Assembly: GCF_008312835.1 (NCBI RefSeq)
Contig: NZ_VSKS01000015.1
Location: forward strand, 62,001 to 126,000
Origin: Streptomyces marokkonensis
GTDB taxonomy: Bacteria; Actinomycetota; Actinomycetes; Streptomycetales; Streptomycetaceae
Length of the DNA stretch: 64,000 nucleotides
Direction of reading: 5' to 3'
The translations under genes were made by a program, and so were the position numbers. Shown here piece after piece: positions 35,360 to 45,602 of the stretch (positions within the stretch are counted from its first letter, which is position 1; each line of letters starts with the position of its first letter). Under the pieces are notes generated by a model. The model was not told the DNA's origin, did no database searches, and saw nothing but the letters and a program-made list of their open reading frames with translations.

Positions 35360-38300
35360 CGCACACCTTCCATGAGCCGTTCCGCCTCGTCCACCGAGAG
35401 GCGGCCGTCGTTGAGTGCCTGGAGCAGTTGGGGCAGCGGGGTTCCCGCATCCGGTGCCGGGACGGGCGCCGGGGGTTCGAGGGGTTCCGCCCAGTACCGC
35501 TGCGGGTCGAACGGGTAGGCCGGCAGAGGTGTGCGTCGTCCGGTGACGACGGGCAGCCGGCCCGTCCCGGACACCCAGTGGCGTGCCGCCGCGTGCGGAT
35601 CCGCATCCGGCGCCGGGGCGTCGGCACCCGCGTCCCTGTCGGCCGATCCGGTGAAGGTGTCCGGATCCTGCTCGCCGTCGAGCAGGCGCCGTATCGCGAC
35701 GGCGAGCCGGTCCGTCGTCCCGGCGACGAACGCCGCACGGTGGGTCATGGGGTCACGTCCCACGGTGAGGGTGTACGCGAGATCGGCGAGGGCCGGTGGG
35801 GTGCCGCCATCGTCCGGTCCGCCCTCGGTGAGGAAGGCGTGCAGGTCCCGCAGCCGGGCCCGCAGCCGCTCGGGGGTACGGGCGGACAGCGGGACGACGA
35901 CAGGCCGTCCGTGGGGCTGCGGCGCGCCGGCCCGGATGTCGCGCCAGTCCTCCAGCAGGACGTGGGCGTTGGTGCCGCCGAGCCCGAAGGCACTGACCCC
36001 CGCACGCCTCGGAGCGTCGCCGGCCGGCCACGGGGTCGCGCGGTCGACCACCAGGAACGGGCTGCCGTCGAGGTCGAGCAGCGGGTTGGGATCGGTGAAA
36101 TGGAGCGTGGGCGGCAGCACCCCGTGGCGCATGGCGAGCACCGTCTTGACGACGCCGGTGAGCCCGGCGGCTGCCTCCGTGTGCCCCACGTTGGACTTCA
36201 CGGTGCCGAGCCGGCACCAGGGCTCGACCGGTTCGGTGTCGCACCTGCCGTCGACGGCGGCGAACGCCTTGCGCAGCCCGCGCACCTCGATCGGGTCGCC
36301 CACCTCGGTGCCGGTGCCGTGCGCCTCCACGTAGGTGACGGTGCGCGCGTCCACGCCGGCGTCACGGTAGACCGAGGCGATCAGGTCCGCCTGGGCCGTC
36401 GGGTTGGGCATCATGAGGGAGTCCATGTGTCCCCCGCCGCCGTGCGAGACCCCGCTGCCGCGTACCAGCGCGTACACGGTGTCGCCGTCGGCGAGCGCCC
36501 GCGACAGCGGCTTGACCAGAACGGCCACCGCACCTTCGCCGCGGACCATGCCGTTGGCCCGCCGGTCGAAGGCGGCACACCGTCCGTCGGGAGACATGAT
36601 GCCGAGCTGACCGAGCGCGACGAAGAGGTCGGCGGTGAGGAACAGGTGCACCCCGCCGACGATCGCCGCGTCGCACTCGCCGTGCCGGACCGCGCGCACC
36701 GCGCGGTGCAGCGCGGTGAGAGAGCTCGAGCACGCGGTGTCCACGGCCTCGCTGGGGCCGCGCAGGTCCAGTTGGTAGGAGATGCGGTTGGCGATGAGGC
36801 AGTGGCCGTTGCCGCTGACGACGTGTCCCTCCCGGTGCCGGCCGGCCCGGTGCAGTTGCCAGTCGTAGTCGCGGGAGGTGGCGCCGATGAACACGCCCGT
36901 ACGGCTTCCGCGCAGCTCGGCGGGGCGGTGCCCCGAATCCTCCACCGCCTGCCAGGCCGTCTCCAGCATGATGCGCTGCTGGGGGTCCATGAGCTCGGCC
37001 TCCAGCGGGGTCAGGCCGAAGAAGTCGGCGTCGAAGCGGTCGACACCGTCGATGAAGGAGCCCCAGCGGCTGTTCACCTTCCCGGGCGTGCGGTGCGGGT
37101 CGCCGAAGACCTCGCGCCAGTCGAACCGGTCCCCGGGGATCTCCCCGACCAGATGCGTGCCGTCACGCAGGTGACGCCACCAGGTCCGCAGGTCGGGCGA
37201 GCGCGCGTAGCGCCCCGCCATGCCCACGATGGCGACCGGATCACCGTCCGCCGCGGGCACGGGTGGCACGGGGGCGCGCTCCGGCCGCCGCGGGGCGCCG
37301 TCGGCCGGTTCCCGTTCGGCGGCCGGGGGCTCGTCGGGTGCCGGGGGCACATCGGGTGCCGGGGCCACGTCGGGTGCCAGAGGCACGTCGGGTGCCGGCG
37401 CGCCGGGAGCCGCCTCGGCGGATTCCGGCGGCCTGGCACGTGACGCGGCCGGCGCGTGCTCGGCGAGGTGGGCCGCCAGCGCATCGATCGACGGGTGCTC
37501 GTAGAGCAGGACCTTGGGCAGTCTGCCGAACTCCGGTTCCAGGGTGCGCACCAGCTGGATGGCGCTCAGCGAGTCCATGCCGTAGCGGTCGAAGGGGGCG
37601 GCCGGGTCCACCTGGCCGGCCGGCAGTCCGAAGAAGCGGGCGAAGACGGGTAGGAGCCGGTCACGGATCTCGCCGGCATCGGCCGGCTCGGGCGGCGGAG
37701 CGGGTTCCGGTTCCGGGCGTGCTTCGGGTTCCGGTGCGGCGGGCGGGGCGGCCGGCTCTGCCGCCCGCAGCTCGTCGCCGCCCCGCACGGCCGGTACGGC
37801 CGCCGGCACCTGGCTGAAGATCACCGCGTTGTCGAACTCGGTCTCCGGCAGGTCCGGTGCGCCCAGCGCCCAGGTCGCCTCGAAGCCCTGCTCCGCCAGC
37901 AGCGCTCGCCAGCGCGGTACGTCGAGGAAGGGGGAGTGCGGCAGCCGGGCCTCGGCGTCCACGGCCGACCAGTATCCGGGCAGCGGACCGATCATGGCGG
38001 CCATGCAGTCGTGGTTGCGCACCAGCTCTTCGAGGACGAGCACGCCGCCGGGTGCGAGCAGACCCCGGATCCGCCCGAGGCTCTGGGCCAGATGGCGGGT
38101 GGCGTGCACGGAGTTGGCGGCCACCACGATGTCCGCGCCGCCCGGCTCGAAGCCCTGTTCCCGCGGGTCACGGTCGAGGTCGAGGACCGCGCAGGTGAAG
38201 TCCGCCGGGGTGTCGGCGAACCGGGCGCGGGCCGCGGGCAGGAAGGCCGGGGAGACGTCGGTGAACAGGTAGCGCACGGCGGCCCCGTGCTCGGCCACGG

Positions 38301-41300
38301 CGTCCAGCAGCCGACGGGTGGTGCCTCCCGTGCCGCCGCCGATCTCGATCACTGTGACCGGTCGGCCGGGCCGGGACGCCCGCAACGCTCGGACCCGGCC
38401 GGCGACCAGGCGGCCCACGATCTCGTTGTGGTGGTCGGCCACGGTGTTGCCGTCGTAGATGCCCAGGAGCAGGTCCGGGTGGTCCGGGGAGAAGAACACC
38501 TCCAGCGCGTCCGCCCTGCCGGTGAGGATGTCGGGCAGACGGGGCAGGCAGACGCCGACCAGCTTCAGCCAGGGCGCCAGTTCCGGGTGCTCGCCGGCCA
38601 GGGCCACGGCCTCGGAGGGGAAGTCCGGGGCGCCGCCGGACGGCTCGGGCACCTTGGCCGTCATCACGGCCAGCGCGTCGGCGAGGCGCCCGTGGGCGTC
38701 CTCGTCCGCCAGCAGGGCCCGCAGGCGCCGCGCGGTGGGCGGCCTGCCGTGCTCGTCGGCGAGCAGCCGGGCGGTCCACCGCCTGAGCAGGTCGTTGAGC
38801 CGTTCCATCCCCCGGGCGGCCTGTCGGCCGGGGAACCCGCTCCGCTCGACGTAGCCCTGCGCGTCCGCCACTTCGGGCGGGGTGTCCGGCACCCCGGAAG
38901 GTGGGGTCGCGACGGTCCCGGGGGGCGTCACCGCGCCGGCGAACCAGTGGCGCGCGCCGGCGAAGGGATAGGTGGGCAGGCGGAGCCGTACCGTCGCAGG
39001 GTCCGGCGCCGCCGTGGCGGGCAGCGTGCCGCCCGCCGCCCATGCCGTCGCCGCGTCGAGCAGGGCGGCACCCGGCTCGTCCGCGGTGGCTGCCACGTGC
39101 ACGCCGGGGGCGCCGGGGGCCGCGAGGCAGGCGTCCATCGCGGCCAGCAGGCCCTCGTGGGAGTCGGCGACCAGGACGAGGCGGTGCTCCATCGCCTCGC
39201 GCCCGTGATGGAGCGTCGCCGAGACCTGGTCGAGCGGGATGCCGGGCGTCGCGGCGAGGAAGTCGCGGTGGCGGCGTACGAGCCGGTGCAGCGCCGCACG
39301 GTCGCGGGCCGAGTACGGGAACAGGCGGGGGCGGCGCGGGGTCACGGCCGCCGTCCGCGCCGGGGCCTGTTCGACGACGGCGTGCGCGTACGATCCCCCG
39401 AAGCCGAAGGAGCTGACCCCGGCCGTACGGGGCCGCCCGCCGGGCGTCTCCCAGGCGAGGGGGCGCGGGTTGACGAAGAGCGGCGAGCCGTCGAACCGGC
39501 AGTGCGGATTGGGCGTCCGGTAGTCGGGCATGGCGGGGATGACACCGTGCTGTATCTGCAGCACGGCCTTGATCACTCCGACCAGTCCCGCCGCGCCCTC
39601 GGCGTGTCCGAGGTGCGCCTTGGCCGATCCGACCGCGCAGAAGGCCGTGCGGGCCGTGTGGTGCCGGAAGGCGGACGCGGCGCCCTCGATCTCGATCGGG
39701 TCGCCCAGCGCGGTACCGGTGCCGTGCGCCTCCAGGTAGCCGAGGGCCTCGGGGTCGATCCCGGCCCGTGACCAGGTGTCGAGCAGCAGCCGGGTCTGCC
39801 GTTCGGGGCTGGGCGCGGTGACCGACCCGGCGCGCCCGCCGTGGTTGACACCGACTTCCCTGATGACGGCGTGGATCGGGTCGCCGTCGGCGAGGGCCCG
39901 GTCGAGGGGCTTGACCAGGACGGCGACGACGGCTTCGGCGGGCACGTAACCGTCGGCCCGGTCGTCGAAGGTGTGGCAGCGGCCCGAGGGCGACAGGGCT
40001 CCCAGCGCCGAACTGCGCACGTAGTGCTGGGGGTCCAGGACGAGGTTGGTCCCGGCGGCGAACGCCATGTCGCACTCGCCGCGGCGGACGGCGGCGACCG
40101 CCAGGTGCAGGGCGTAGAGGGAGGAGGAGCAGGCCGTGTCGACGACGAGGGAGGGCCCGGCCAGATCGAGGTGGTGGGCGATCCGGTTCGCCGCCATGGT
40201 CGCGGACGTACCGGTCACGTCGTGGGCGCCCATCCGCCGTCCGGCGGCGGTCATGGCCTGGTCGTAGTCGTTGAAGCAGCGGCCGACGAAGGTGCCGGTG
40301 GACGAGCCGCGCAGCCGGCCGGCGACCGCGGCGTCCTCGGCGGTCCGGTGGAACACCTCCATCAGCAGGCGGGTCTGTGGGTCGAGGCCCTCCGCCTCGG
40401 CCGGAGTGAGGCCGAAGAAGGCCGCGTCGAAGCGGGTGACGTCGTCGAGGAAGCCCCCGTGACCGCAGTCGGTGGCGTCCGGCCCCGCACCGTGCGGGTC
40501 GTGGTAGAGCCCGTGGTCCCACCGGTCGGCGGGTACGGCCGTCACCAGGTCCCGTCCGGCGAGGAGGTCGGCCCAGAAGCCCGCGGGGTCGTCGGAGCCG
40601 GGGAGGTACCCGGCCATGCCGATCACGGCGACGGGCTGCTCCGGGAGTGGCGTGCCCTCCGGGCCGGTGACTGCTCGCCGCGGCGGTGGACCGGGCCGCG
40701 GCGTCGGTGCGCCGGCGGCGTCCGCGCCGTCGCCGGACGGCACCGTGTCCCGGTCCAGGGCGGCGCGCACGGCGTCGGGATGGGCGTCGATCAGGTGGGG
40801 CACCAGACGGTCGACGTCCGGGTACCGGAACAGGGTGGTGGCCGGCAGGTCGACACCGAGCCACGAGCTCAGCGCCGTGGTGAGTCCGGCCACTTCCACC
40901 GACGTCAGCCCCAGGGACATGAACCCGGAGGACCGCACCGAGGACGGCTCCACGGCCCTGCCCGCGCGCCGCAGCACCGCGGTGACCGAAGCGGTCACAT
41001 GGGCCTCCAGAGGGCCGCGCGGGTCGACGGCAGGGGCCGCTCGGGCCGCCTCGGCGGCCGGTGTCTCCAGTGCCGCGGTCAGCCGGCCGGGGTCACCGTG
41101 CAGGACGACGACGCGTGGGGTGCCGAGGGCGAGTGCGGTGTCCAGGGCGTCGAGGGCGGTGGCGGTGTCCAGGGGGACCGATCCGGTGCGGGCGAGGACC
41201 CGCTCCTGGAGCGCCGGGGCGATGCGCATGCCGCCGTCCCGCCACAGGGGCCAGTCCACCGCGACGGTGACGCCGTGCCGTTCGCCGTCCCGGCGTCGCT

Positions 41301-44300
41301 CCTCGCGCCAGGCCGCGAAGGCGTCCAGAGCGCGATTGGCGGCACTGTAGTCGGCACCGCCCGCGCTTCCCGCCGCGGCGGCGAGCGACGAGTGGAGCAG
41401 CATGTAGTCGAGCCGGTCGCCGCTGGTGACGGAGTCGAGAGCGGCGGTGCCCCGGAGCTTGGGCGCGAGGACCCGCTCGGCCGCCTGCCGGCTCTTGTTG
41501 ACGACCAGTGCGTCCTCGAGGACCCCGGCGGCGTGCACCACACCGGTCAGCGGCCCGAAGCGCGCGCGCACCTCCCGCACGGCGGAGCCCAGTGACTCCC
41601 GGTCGGTCACGTCGGCGGCGAGGTAGACGGCCTGCGCGCCGAGCTCCTGAAGTTCCGTCACGGCCGCGTCGGTGCGCGCGCCGGCCGGTGAGCGGCCGAG
41701 CAGCGCGATGCGCACGTCGCCGGCCGCGGCGATGCGGCGGGCGGTGTGCAGCCCGAGTCCGCCGGCACCGCCGGTGATCAGGTACACCCCGCCGGGCCGG
41801 GCCAGGCGGACGGACGCGGAGGGCTTCCCCGCGGGGACGAACACCTCGGTCAGCCGGCCCTGCTCGGTGTGCCGCACCTCGGTGCCGTAGGCGTCGTCCG
41901 GTGCGTACGCTTCGGCGAGCAGCGTGTGAGCGGCGATGGGCGCGGTGTGCTGCCATACCGTCTTCAGCAGCAGTTTCGGCTGTTCGAGCCGCACGCTGCG
42001 GGCGAGGCCGCCGACGGCGGCGTGCTCGGGGCTCGCGCCGCGCGCGGCGTACGCGTAGACCACCGGCAGGGGCCGGGCCGGGCCGACGGCCAGGGCGCGG
42101 CACAGCAGGAGGGCGGACAGGACGCCTCCACCGCCCGTGTCGCCGGTGCTGTCCCGGCCGGACAGCGGCCAGAGGTGGAGGACGGCGGCCGGGGCGCGGC
42201 CCTCCGCTCGCAGGGTCTCCACGAGTTCGGTGTAGTGCCCGGCGTCGCCCGGCTCGATCTCGAACTCGTCGCGTCCGGTGCGCACACAGGACATCCCGGG
42301 CCTCACCCGGACGACGTCGGGGTGCAGGGCACGCAGCTCACGCACGCGGTCGTCGTCCGTGTCCAGCAGCAGGAGCGGCCCGGCGGGTACCGGACCGGCC
42401 GGCGTGTCCGGCAGGGGCAGGGGGCGCGTGTCCGGGACGTAGAGGAGGGTGGCGGTGCGGTCGGAGGGGGCGGGCCGCACGGGCCGGGGGCCGTCCTCCG
42501 CCGGGGGCGTCGTCCCGTGCCGGGACTCGCCGATCCAGTACCGGCGCCGTTCGAACGGGTAGGTCGGCAGCGGGACCCGTCCGGCTCCCCGGACGGCGGG
42601 CCAGTCCGACGGGCCGCCGGCGGCCCACCGCCGGGCGGCCGCCGCCTCGGCCGACCCGTCGGCCGCGCCGGGTGCGTCCTCCCCGGGAGCGGCGGACTCG
42701 GTGCCCGTGTACGCCGGGCAGGCCGGCGGGCGTCCGGCCGCGAACGCCGCCAGGGCCGCGTCCAGTTCGGAGAGGGTCGAGACCACCACGGCGAGGCGGT
42801 GCTCCATCGCCCGACGGCCGGTGCGCAGGGTGTGGGCCACGTCGGCCAGACGCGTTCCGGGCCGGGCGCGCACATGCTCCGCCAGCCTCCCGGCCTGTTC
42901 GCGCAGCCGCTGCGCGGACCGCGCCGACAGCGGGACGGCCAGGGGCCGGTCGGCCACGGGCCGCGCGGCGGCGTCCTGGCCCGTGTACTCCTCGACGACG
43001 ACGTGCGCGTTGGCGCCCCCCGCGCCGAAGGCGCTGACAGCGGCCCGCCGCGGAAGCGGGTGGCCGTCGTCCGTGCCGGCCGGGGCGGGCCACGGCTCGG
43101 GGGCCGCGGGCAGCCGGAACGGCGTCCGTTCCCAGCGGATTCCGGGGGCGGGCGCGCCGATGTCCCCGATGGCCGGGAGGGTGCGGTGGCGCAGCGCCAT
43201 CAGCACTTTGGTCAGGCCGGCCATGCCCGCCGCGGCCTCCAGATGACCCACGACCGGTTTGGCGGAGCCGATCGCGCAGGTGCCGGCCTCGCTCGTGTGC
43301 CGTGCGTACACCGAGCTGAGCGCCTCGACCTCGATCTGGTCGCCGAGGGCGGTGCCCGAGGCGTGCGCCTCGACGTAGTCGATGGAGCTCGCCGGAACGC
43401 CCGCGTCGGCCAGCGCGGCCGAGATCACCCTGGCCTGGGCGTCGGGACTGGGCACGGAGTAGCCCCCCGTCCGCCCGCCGTGCAGCAGGGACGAACCGCG
43501 CACCAGCCCGTAGACGTGGTCGCCCGAGGCGAGGGCGTCGGCGAGCGGCCGCAGGAGCAGGACGCCGACGCCCTCGCCGGGGACGTAGCCGTCCGCGTCC
43601 GCGCCGAAGGGGCGGCAGCGCCCGGTTGGCGACAGCAGGCCCAGCTCGGCCAGCCGCAGGTACTTGTAGGGGTGCAGGGTCAGGTTCACCCCGCCGACCA
43701 GGGCGGCCCGGCACTCGCCGCGCCTGATCGCGTCGGCGGCCAGGTGCAGGGCCGCCAGGCTCGCGGAACAGGCGGTGTCCACGGTGATGCTGGGCCCGGT
43801 GAAGTCGAAGAAGTACGACAGCCGGTTGGACAGGGCGGAGGACCAGGAGCCGGCGGCCTGCGCGGTTCCCTCACGCAGCCGGTCCAGGCCATGGAGCTGG
43901 TAGTCGTTCCACATGGCACCGGCGAAGACGCCCACGGCCCGGCCGGTCTGCCCGGTGAGCTCCTCGGGGGTGAGCCCGGCGTCCTCGATCGCCTCCCACG
44001 CCGTCTGCAGCAGCAGCCTCTCGTGCGGATCCATGAGCTCCGCCTGGCGTTCGCTCAGGTGGAAGAAGGGCGCGTCGAACTCCGCCACACCGTCGCAGAA
44101 CGCGCCCCAGCGGGAGTACGTCCGCCCCGGAGTGCCGGGGTTCGGGTCGAAGTGGGGCGCGTGGTCCCAGCGGTCCGGCGGAATGGGGCCGGCCAGGTCC
44201 TTGCCCTCGGCGAGCACGTTCCACAGTTCCTCGGGGGTCCGGGCACCGGGGTAGCGGCCGGCGAGCCCCACGACGGCCAGCGGTTGTGCGCCGGCTGTCG

Positions 44301-45600
44301 CCGGGGACGGCGTGGCGGGGGCGGGCAGTGACCGGGCGGGGGGTGCGGCCGGCTCCTGCGGGGCGGTGGCGGTGCCGGGCCGGCTCTCGGCAGGGGCGAC
44401 GGCGTCGGGGTACTCGGCCCGCAGGTGGTCCGCCAGCCGCCGGACCGTGGGGTGTTCGAACAGCAGGGTGGGGTACAGCTCCGTGCCCAGCATGTCCTCG
44501 AGGTCACCGGCCAGACTCAGCAGGTCGACGGAGCCGAGACCGCACTCGTAGAAGCCGAGGTCACGGTCCACGTCACCCGGCTCGGCGCCGGTGCGCCGGG
44601 CGACCAGGGCCGCGATCCGCTCCTCGAATCCCCCTGCCGGGGCCGGGGGTGCGGGGGGCGGTGGCGGGGAGGGGCGGGGCTCGGCGGTCCGGTCGGCGGG
44701 CGGCCGGGTGCGCTCGGTGATCAGCGCGGAGGACCGGACGCGCTTGGCCCGGAAGCCCACGAACTCGGCCACCACCTCGCCGTCGGGGCCGCAGACGTCG
44801 ATGTCGGACTGGAAGAGCTCGCTGTCGAATCCGCCGGTGACGGGCCCCGGCACATGGACGAGGTTGTCGGCGCCCACTCCCGCGCGGGCCCGGAACGACT
44901 CGATGTACAGGGGGATGTAGGCGTGGTGGGCCGTGCCGAGCTCCTGCTCCGGGAAGAGGAGCATCGGCACCAGCGTGGCGAAGTCGAGCACCGCCGGGTG
45001 GGCGTGGAAGTGGCCGAGGTGGGCCACCGCCTCGTCCGCGAGCCGCATGCGCGCCAGCGCGTGCCCGGGCGCCACGTGCACGGTGCCGGAGGCCCGCATG
45101 AAGCCCCGGTGGTGGATGTCCAGCGCGCGGACGAAGCCGTAGAGGTCGTCGACGTCGACGCTGCGCGGGGCCCCGGCGGTGAGAGCGGCCGGGTCGATCC
45201 CTCGCCACGCCTGCTCCTCGGCTGCGTGCAGCTCGGCCGTGCAGTTGGTCTCCCACGGCGTCTCGTCGGTGCCGCCCGGACGGCTGCGCACGGTGACGGG
45301 CACCGGTTGTCCCGGCTCCGCGTCGCCGAGGACGACCTCCACCGGCGTCCGGCCGCCGGAGCCGACGATCGGGGCGTGGAAGACGATGCGGCGCAGGGCG
45401 ACATGGGCCGGGTCGACCCCGGCGTGCCGTACGGTCCGCAGCACCAGGTCGAGGAGGAAGACCCCGGGCAGCACGGGCACCTGGTGGACCAGGTGGTCCC
45501 GCAGGGCCGGGTCGTCGGCGCGGACGCCGGTGCCGGCGCGGCGGCCGGCGAGCGGGCGCAGCAGGCCGTGGGGAGGCGGGACGGATCGGTTGTCCGGCAT
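35356..45600 (-). CDS. Trans-AT polyketide synthase 2: DH-ACP-[KS4-KR-ACP]-[KS5-cMT-ACP]-KS6-dock
   Basis: 3414 residues. It opens with a DH that completes the module begun by KS3 of PKS1: His36 in HLVHQVPVLPG (the usual Gly is Gln40) and Asp206 in HPAVLDFATL. ACP: Ser357. KS4: Cys611 (DTACSAS) with the His motif altered to HASGT (His746 kept) and KPVVGH. KR: GGAGGLG near 1277, Tyr1418 and Asn kept. ACP: Ser1567. KS5: Cys1824, complete. cMT: IEIGGGTGG at 2418. ACP: Ser2677, preceded by a long Glu/Pro linker. KS6: Cys2957, complete; its KR and ACP are on PKS3. The C-terminal LPQLLQALNDGRLSVDEAERLMEGVR-like tail pairs by pattern with the PKS3 N-terminus. No AT. The ATG starts 2 bp past the PKS1 stop and the end overlaps the PKS3 start. 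Confidence 0.95.
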   Translation of the reverse strand: MPDNRSVPPPHGLLRPLAGRRAGTGVRADDPALRDHLVHQVPVLPGVFLLDLVLRTVRHAGVDPAHVALRRIVFHAPIVGSGGRTPVEVVLGDAEPGQPVPVTVRSRPGGTDETPWETNCTAELHAAEEQAWRGIDPAALTAGAPRSVDVDDLYGFVRALDIHHRGFMRASGTVHVAPGHALARMRLADEAVAHLGHFHAHPAVLDFATLVPMLLFPEQELGTAHHAYIPLYIESFRARAGVGADNLVHVPGPVTGGFDSELFQSDIDVCGPDGEVVAEFVGFRAKRVRSSALITERTRPPADRTAEPRPSPPPPPAPPAPAGGFEERIAALVARRTGAEPGDVDRDLGFYECGLGSVDLLSLAGDLEDMLGTELYPTLLFEHPTVRRLADHLRAEYPDAVAPAESRPGTATAPQEPAAPPARSLPAPATPSPATAGAQPLAVVGLAGRYPGARTPEELWNVLAEGKDLAGPIPPDRWDHAPHFDPNPGTPGRTYSRWGAFCDGVAEFDAPFFHLSERQAELMDPHERLLLQTAWEAIEDAGLTPEELTGQTGRAVGVFAGAMWNDYQLHGLDRLREGTAQAAGSWSSALSNRLSYFFDFTGPSITVDTACSASLAALHLAADAIRRGECRAALVGGVNLTLHPYKYLRLAELGLLSPTGRCRPFGADADGYVPGEGVGVLLLRPLADALASGDHVYGLVRGSSLLHGGRTGGYSVPSPDAQARVISAALADAGVPASSIDYVEAHASGTALGDQIEVEALSSVYARHTSEAGTCAIGSAKPVVGHLEAAAGMAGLTKVLMALRHRTLPAIGDIGAPAPGIRWERTPFRLPAAPEPWPAPAGTDDGHPLPRRAAVSAFGAGGANAHVVVEEYTGQDAAARPVADRPLAVPLSARSAQRLREQAGRLAEHVRARPGTRLADVAHTLRTGRRAMEHRLAVVVSTLSELDAALAAFAAGRPPACPAYTGTESAAPGEDAPGAADGSAEAAAARRWAAGGPSDWPAVRGAGRVPLPTYPFERRRYWIGESRHGTTPPAEDGPRPVRPAPSDRTATLLYVPDTRPLPLPDTPAGPVPAGPLLLLDTDDDRVRELRALHPDVVRVRPGMSCVRTGRDEFEIEPGDAGHYTELVETLRAEGRAPAAVLHLWPLSGRDSTGDTGGGGVLSALLLCRALAVGPARPLPVVYAYAARGASPEHAAVGGLARSVRLEQPKLLLKTVWQHTAPIAAHTLLAEAYAPDDAYGTEVRHTEQGRLTEVFVPAGKPSASVRLARPGGVYLITGGAGGLGLHTARRIAAAGDVRIALLGRSPAGARTDAAVTELQELGAQAVYLAADVTDRESLGSAVREVRARFGPLTGVVHAAGVLEDALVVNKSRQAAERVLAPKLRGTAALDSVTSGDRLDYMLLHSSLAAAAGSAGGADYSAANRALDAFAAWREERRRDGERHGVTVAVDWPLWRDGGMRIAPALQERVLARTGSVPLDTATALDALDTALALGTPRVVVLHGDPGRLTAALETPAAEAARAAPAVDPRGPLEAHVTASVTAVLRRAGRAVEPSSVRSSGFMSLGLTSVEVAGLTTALSSWLGVDLPATTLFRYPDVDRLVPHLIDAHPDAVRAALDRDTVPSGDGADAAGAPTPRPGPPPRRAVTGPEGTPLPEQPVAVIGMAGYLPGSDDPAGFWADLLAGRDLVTAVPADRWDHGLYHDPHGAGPDATDCGHGGFLDDVTRFDAAFFGLTPAEAEGLDPQTRLLMEVFHRTAEDAAVAGRLRGSSTGTFVGRCFNDYDQAMTAAGRRMGAHDVTGTSATMAANRIAHHLDLAGPSLVVDTACSSSLYALHLAVAAVRRGECDMAFAAGTNLVLDPQHYVRSSALGALSPSGRCHTFDDRADGYVPAEAVVAVLVKPLDRALADGDPIHAVIREVGVNHGGRAGSVTAPSPERQTRLLLDTWSRAGIDPEALGYLEAHGTGTALGDPIEIEGAASAFRHHTARTAFCAVGSAKAHLGHAEGAAGLVGVIKAVLQIQHGVIPAMPDYRTPNPHCRFDGSPLFVNPRPLAWETPGGRPRTAGVSSFGFGGSYAHAVVEQAPARTAAVTPRRPRLFPYSARDRAALHRLVRRHRDFLAATPGIPLDQVSATLHHGREAMEHRLVLVADSHEGLLAAMDACLAAPGAPGVHVAATADEPGAALLDAATAWAAGGTLPATAAPDPATVRLRLPTYPFAGARHWFAGAVTPPGTVATPPSGVPDTPPEVADAQGYVERSGFPGRQAARGMERLNDLLRRWTARLLADEHGRPPTARRLRALLADEDAHGRLADALAVMTAKVPEPSGGAPDFPSEAVALAGEHPELAPWLKLVGVCLPRLPDILTGRADALEVFFSPDHPDLLLGIYDGNTVADHHNEIVGRLVAGRVRALRASRPGRPVTVIEIGGGTGGTTRRLLDAVAEHGAAVRYLFTDVSPAFLPAARARFADTPADFTCAVLDLDRDPREQGFEPGGADIVVAANSVHATRHLAQSLGRIRGLLAPGGVLVLEELVRNHDCMAAMIGPLPGYWSAVDAEARLPHSPFLDVPRWRALLAEQGFEATWALGAPDLPETEFDNAVIFSQVPAAVPAVRGGDELRAAEPAAPPAAPEPEARPEPEPAPPPEPADAGEIRDRLLPVFARFFGLPAGQVDPAAPFDRYGMDSLSAIQLVRTLEPEFGRLPKVLLYEHPSIDALAAHLAEHAPAASRARPPESAEAAPGAPAPDVPLAPDVAPAPDVPPAPDEPPAAEREPADGAPRRPERAPVPPVPAADGDPVAIVGMAGRYARSPDLRTWWRHLRDGTHLVGEIPGDRFDWREVFGDPHRTPGKVNSRWGSFIDGVDRFDADFFGLTPLEAELMDPQQRIMLETAWQAVEDSGHRPAELRGSRTGVFIGATSRDYDWQLHRAGRHREGHVVSGNGHCLIANRISYQLDLRGPSEAVDTACSSSLTALHRAVRAVRHGECDAAIVGGVHLFLTADLFVALGQLGIMSPDGRCAAFDRRANGMVRGEGAVAVLVKPLSRALADGDTVYALVRGSGVSHGGGGHMDSLMMPNPTAQADLIASVYRDAGVDARTVTYVEAHGTGTEVGDPIEVRGLRKAFAAVDGRCDTEPVEPWCRLGTVKSNVGHTEAAAGLTGVVKTVLAMRHGVLPPTLHFTDPNPLLDLDGSPFLVVDRATPWPAGDAPRRAGVSAFGLGGTNAHVLLEDWRDIRAGAPQPHGRPVVVPLSARTPERLRARLRDLHAFLTEGGPDDGGTPPALADLAYTLTVGRDPMTHRAAFVAGTTDRLAVAIRRLLDGEQDPDTFTGSADRDAGADAPAPDADPHAAARHWVSGTGRLPVVTGRRTPLPAYPFDPQRYWAEPLEPPAPVPAPDAGTPLPQLLQALNDGRLSVDEAERLMEGVR
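37331..37402. repeat. 18-bp tandem repeat in PKS2 linker
   Basis: Four imperfect copies of CGTCGGGTGCCGGGGGCA, encoding a PAPDVP-type hexapeptide repeat between an ACP and KS6. In-frame linker repeats like this are common in PKSs and prone to length change. Confidence 0.85.
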
Positions 45601-45602
45601 GG

